Of a DNA stretch of 64,000 nucleotides, positions 63,668 to 64,000 are shown piece by piece. Position 1 is the first letter of the stretch; each line of letters opens with the position of its first letter. Source of the DNA: Moorena sp. SS36440bin_2. GTDB taxonomy: Bacteria; Cyanobacteriota; Cyanobacteriia; Cyanobacteriales; Coleofasciculaceae. A program made the translations under genes and the position numbers. The stretch is from positions 46,941 to 110,940 of the forward strand of contig WTKN01000201.1 of the NCBI GenBank assembly GCA_011524395.1, given 5' to 3'. The notes below the pieces were generated by a model. It was given only the letters and a program-made list of their open reading frames with translations. It made no database searches and had not been told where the DNA came from.

Positions 63668-64000
63668 AATTGTTTACACAGAGCGCGTTGATTTATCTGC
63701 GACTACTTAGCAATCTCCCAAACGCTTAGCTAGATATAGCTATAGCATTTCTCATAATTGTGAGCTACACAAGATTTTTTCCCTCTTCCCTCTTTTCCCC
63801 TCCTGGGAGGGGTTAGGGGTGGTTTCCTGTTTCCTGTTGCCTGTTGCCTGTTCCCGTCTTGATGCAGTCGCTGGGGGAACGGCAGTCGCTCATGGTTAGA
63901 AGTTACCGTAAGACAGGCTCGCCTTGTCAGCCATGCAGTCGCTCATGGGGGAAACCACGGCAGTCGCTCATGGGGGGGACCCCCAAGACCGCGCTGCCTT
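63668..64000. other. Window-edge gap rich in dispersed repeats
   Basis: Contains TTCCTGT/TGCCTGT heptamers (63824-63854) and four GCAGTCGCT units (63864, 63882, 63935, 63960) followed by GCTCATGGGGG-type tails. The same motif occurs at 27124-27146. No gene is seen before the window ends. Confidence 0.6.
63864..63975. repeat. Four GCAGTCGCT-type dispersed repeats
   Basis: Units read GCAGTCGCTCATGGGGG and variants, spaced 18 to 53 bp apart. The spacing is irregular, so this is not a CRISPR array. The repeat continues the motif family seen near 27124 and, weakly, near 53580. Confidence 0.7.

Overview
The window is chromosomal DNA of a cyanobacterium. Markers are geranylgeranyl reductase ChlP, Rubisco accumulation factor Raf1, an RpaA-type response regulator, an acyl-lipid desaturase, a solitary RRM-type RNA-binding protein followed by rpsU, and about thirty HIP1 octamers (GCGATCGC; roughly one is expected by chance in 64 kb). 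Abundant heptanucleotide repeats, GCAGTCGCT-type repeats and a DUF6745-like protein suggest a large, repeat-rich filamentous genome such as Moorena/Moorea. That genus guess is an inference from style, not from a search.

Region 1 (1-21.6 kb) is mainly surface polysaccharide biosynthesis. A GT4 glycosyltransferase is cut by the left edge; a PEP-synthase-like protein and a ComF protein follow. Then comes a minus-strand exopolysaccharide cluster, in transcription order: GT2, Wzx-type flippase, Wzy-type polymerase/ligase, Wzc-type tyrosine kinase, secreted clan GH-A hydrolase, hexapeptide acyltransferase. Beyond a 1.45-kb AT-rich gap lie an RRM protein and rpsU, another GT2, a HAD-type gene broken by three in-frame TAA codons, and a GT26 transferase. 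No export porin (Wza) or phosphatase (Wzb) is present.

Region 2 (21.9-33.8 kb) is mixed housekeeping: a small DMT-type membrane protein, two proteins with the so-called Mo-dependent nitrogenase C-terminal domain, Obg, a beta-lactamase-fold protein, a TrmJ-like RNA methyltransferase, a DUF6745-like protein, an oligopeptide-binding lipoprotein, MltA, and conserved proteins of unknown function including one with a TIR/deoxyribosyltransferase-like domain.

Region 3 (33.8-43.6 kb) starts with a structure-rich gap containing a candidate 6S-like RNA and several hairpins. The asd-dapA-rnj set (minus strand) follows, then a decayed gene, then tig-clpP-clpX (plus strand): lysine/diaminopimelate synthesis, RNA turnover and protein quality control.

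Region 4 (43.7-64 kb) holds an alpha/beta hydrolase, TPR proteins, an IscA/HesB-type Fe-S protein, an M48 protease whose 3' end overlaps tRNA-Leu(CAA), a methyltransferase, raf1, a DUF445 protein, a GT2, a Ser/Thr kinase with TPRs, chlP, rpaA, a delta-9-type desaturase, a PLP enzyme of the aluminium-resistance/methionine gamma-lyase family, and an S8-like protease.

No intact transposase, phage gene or CRISPR array was found. Mobile-DNA traces are MITE-like elements with octamer cores, IS200/IS605-end-like hairpins and other palindromic repeats. The strongest candidates for something unusual are the HAD gene with three ochre codons and no frameshift, the 6S-like RNA, and the small octamer-core elements.
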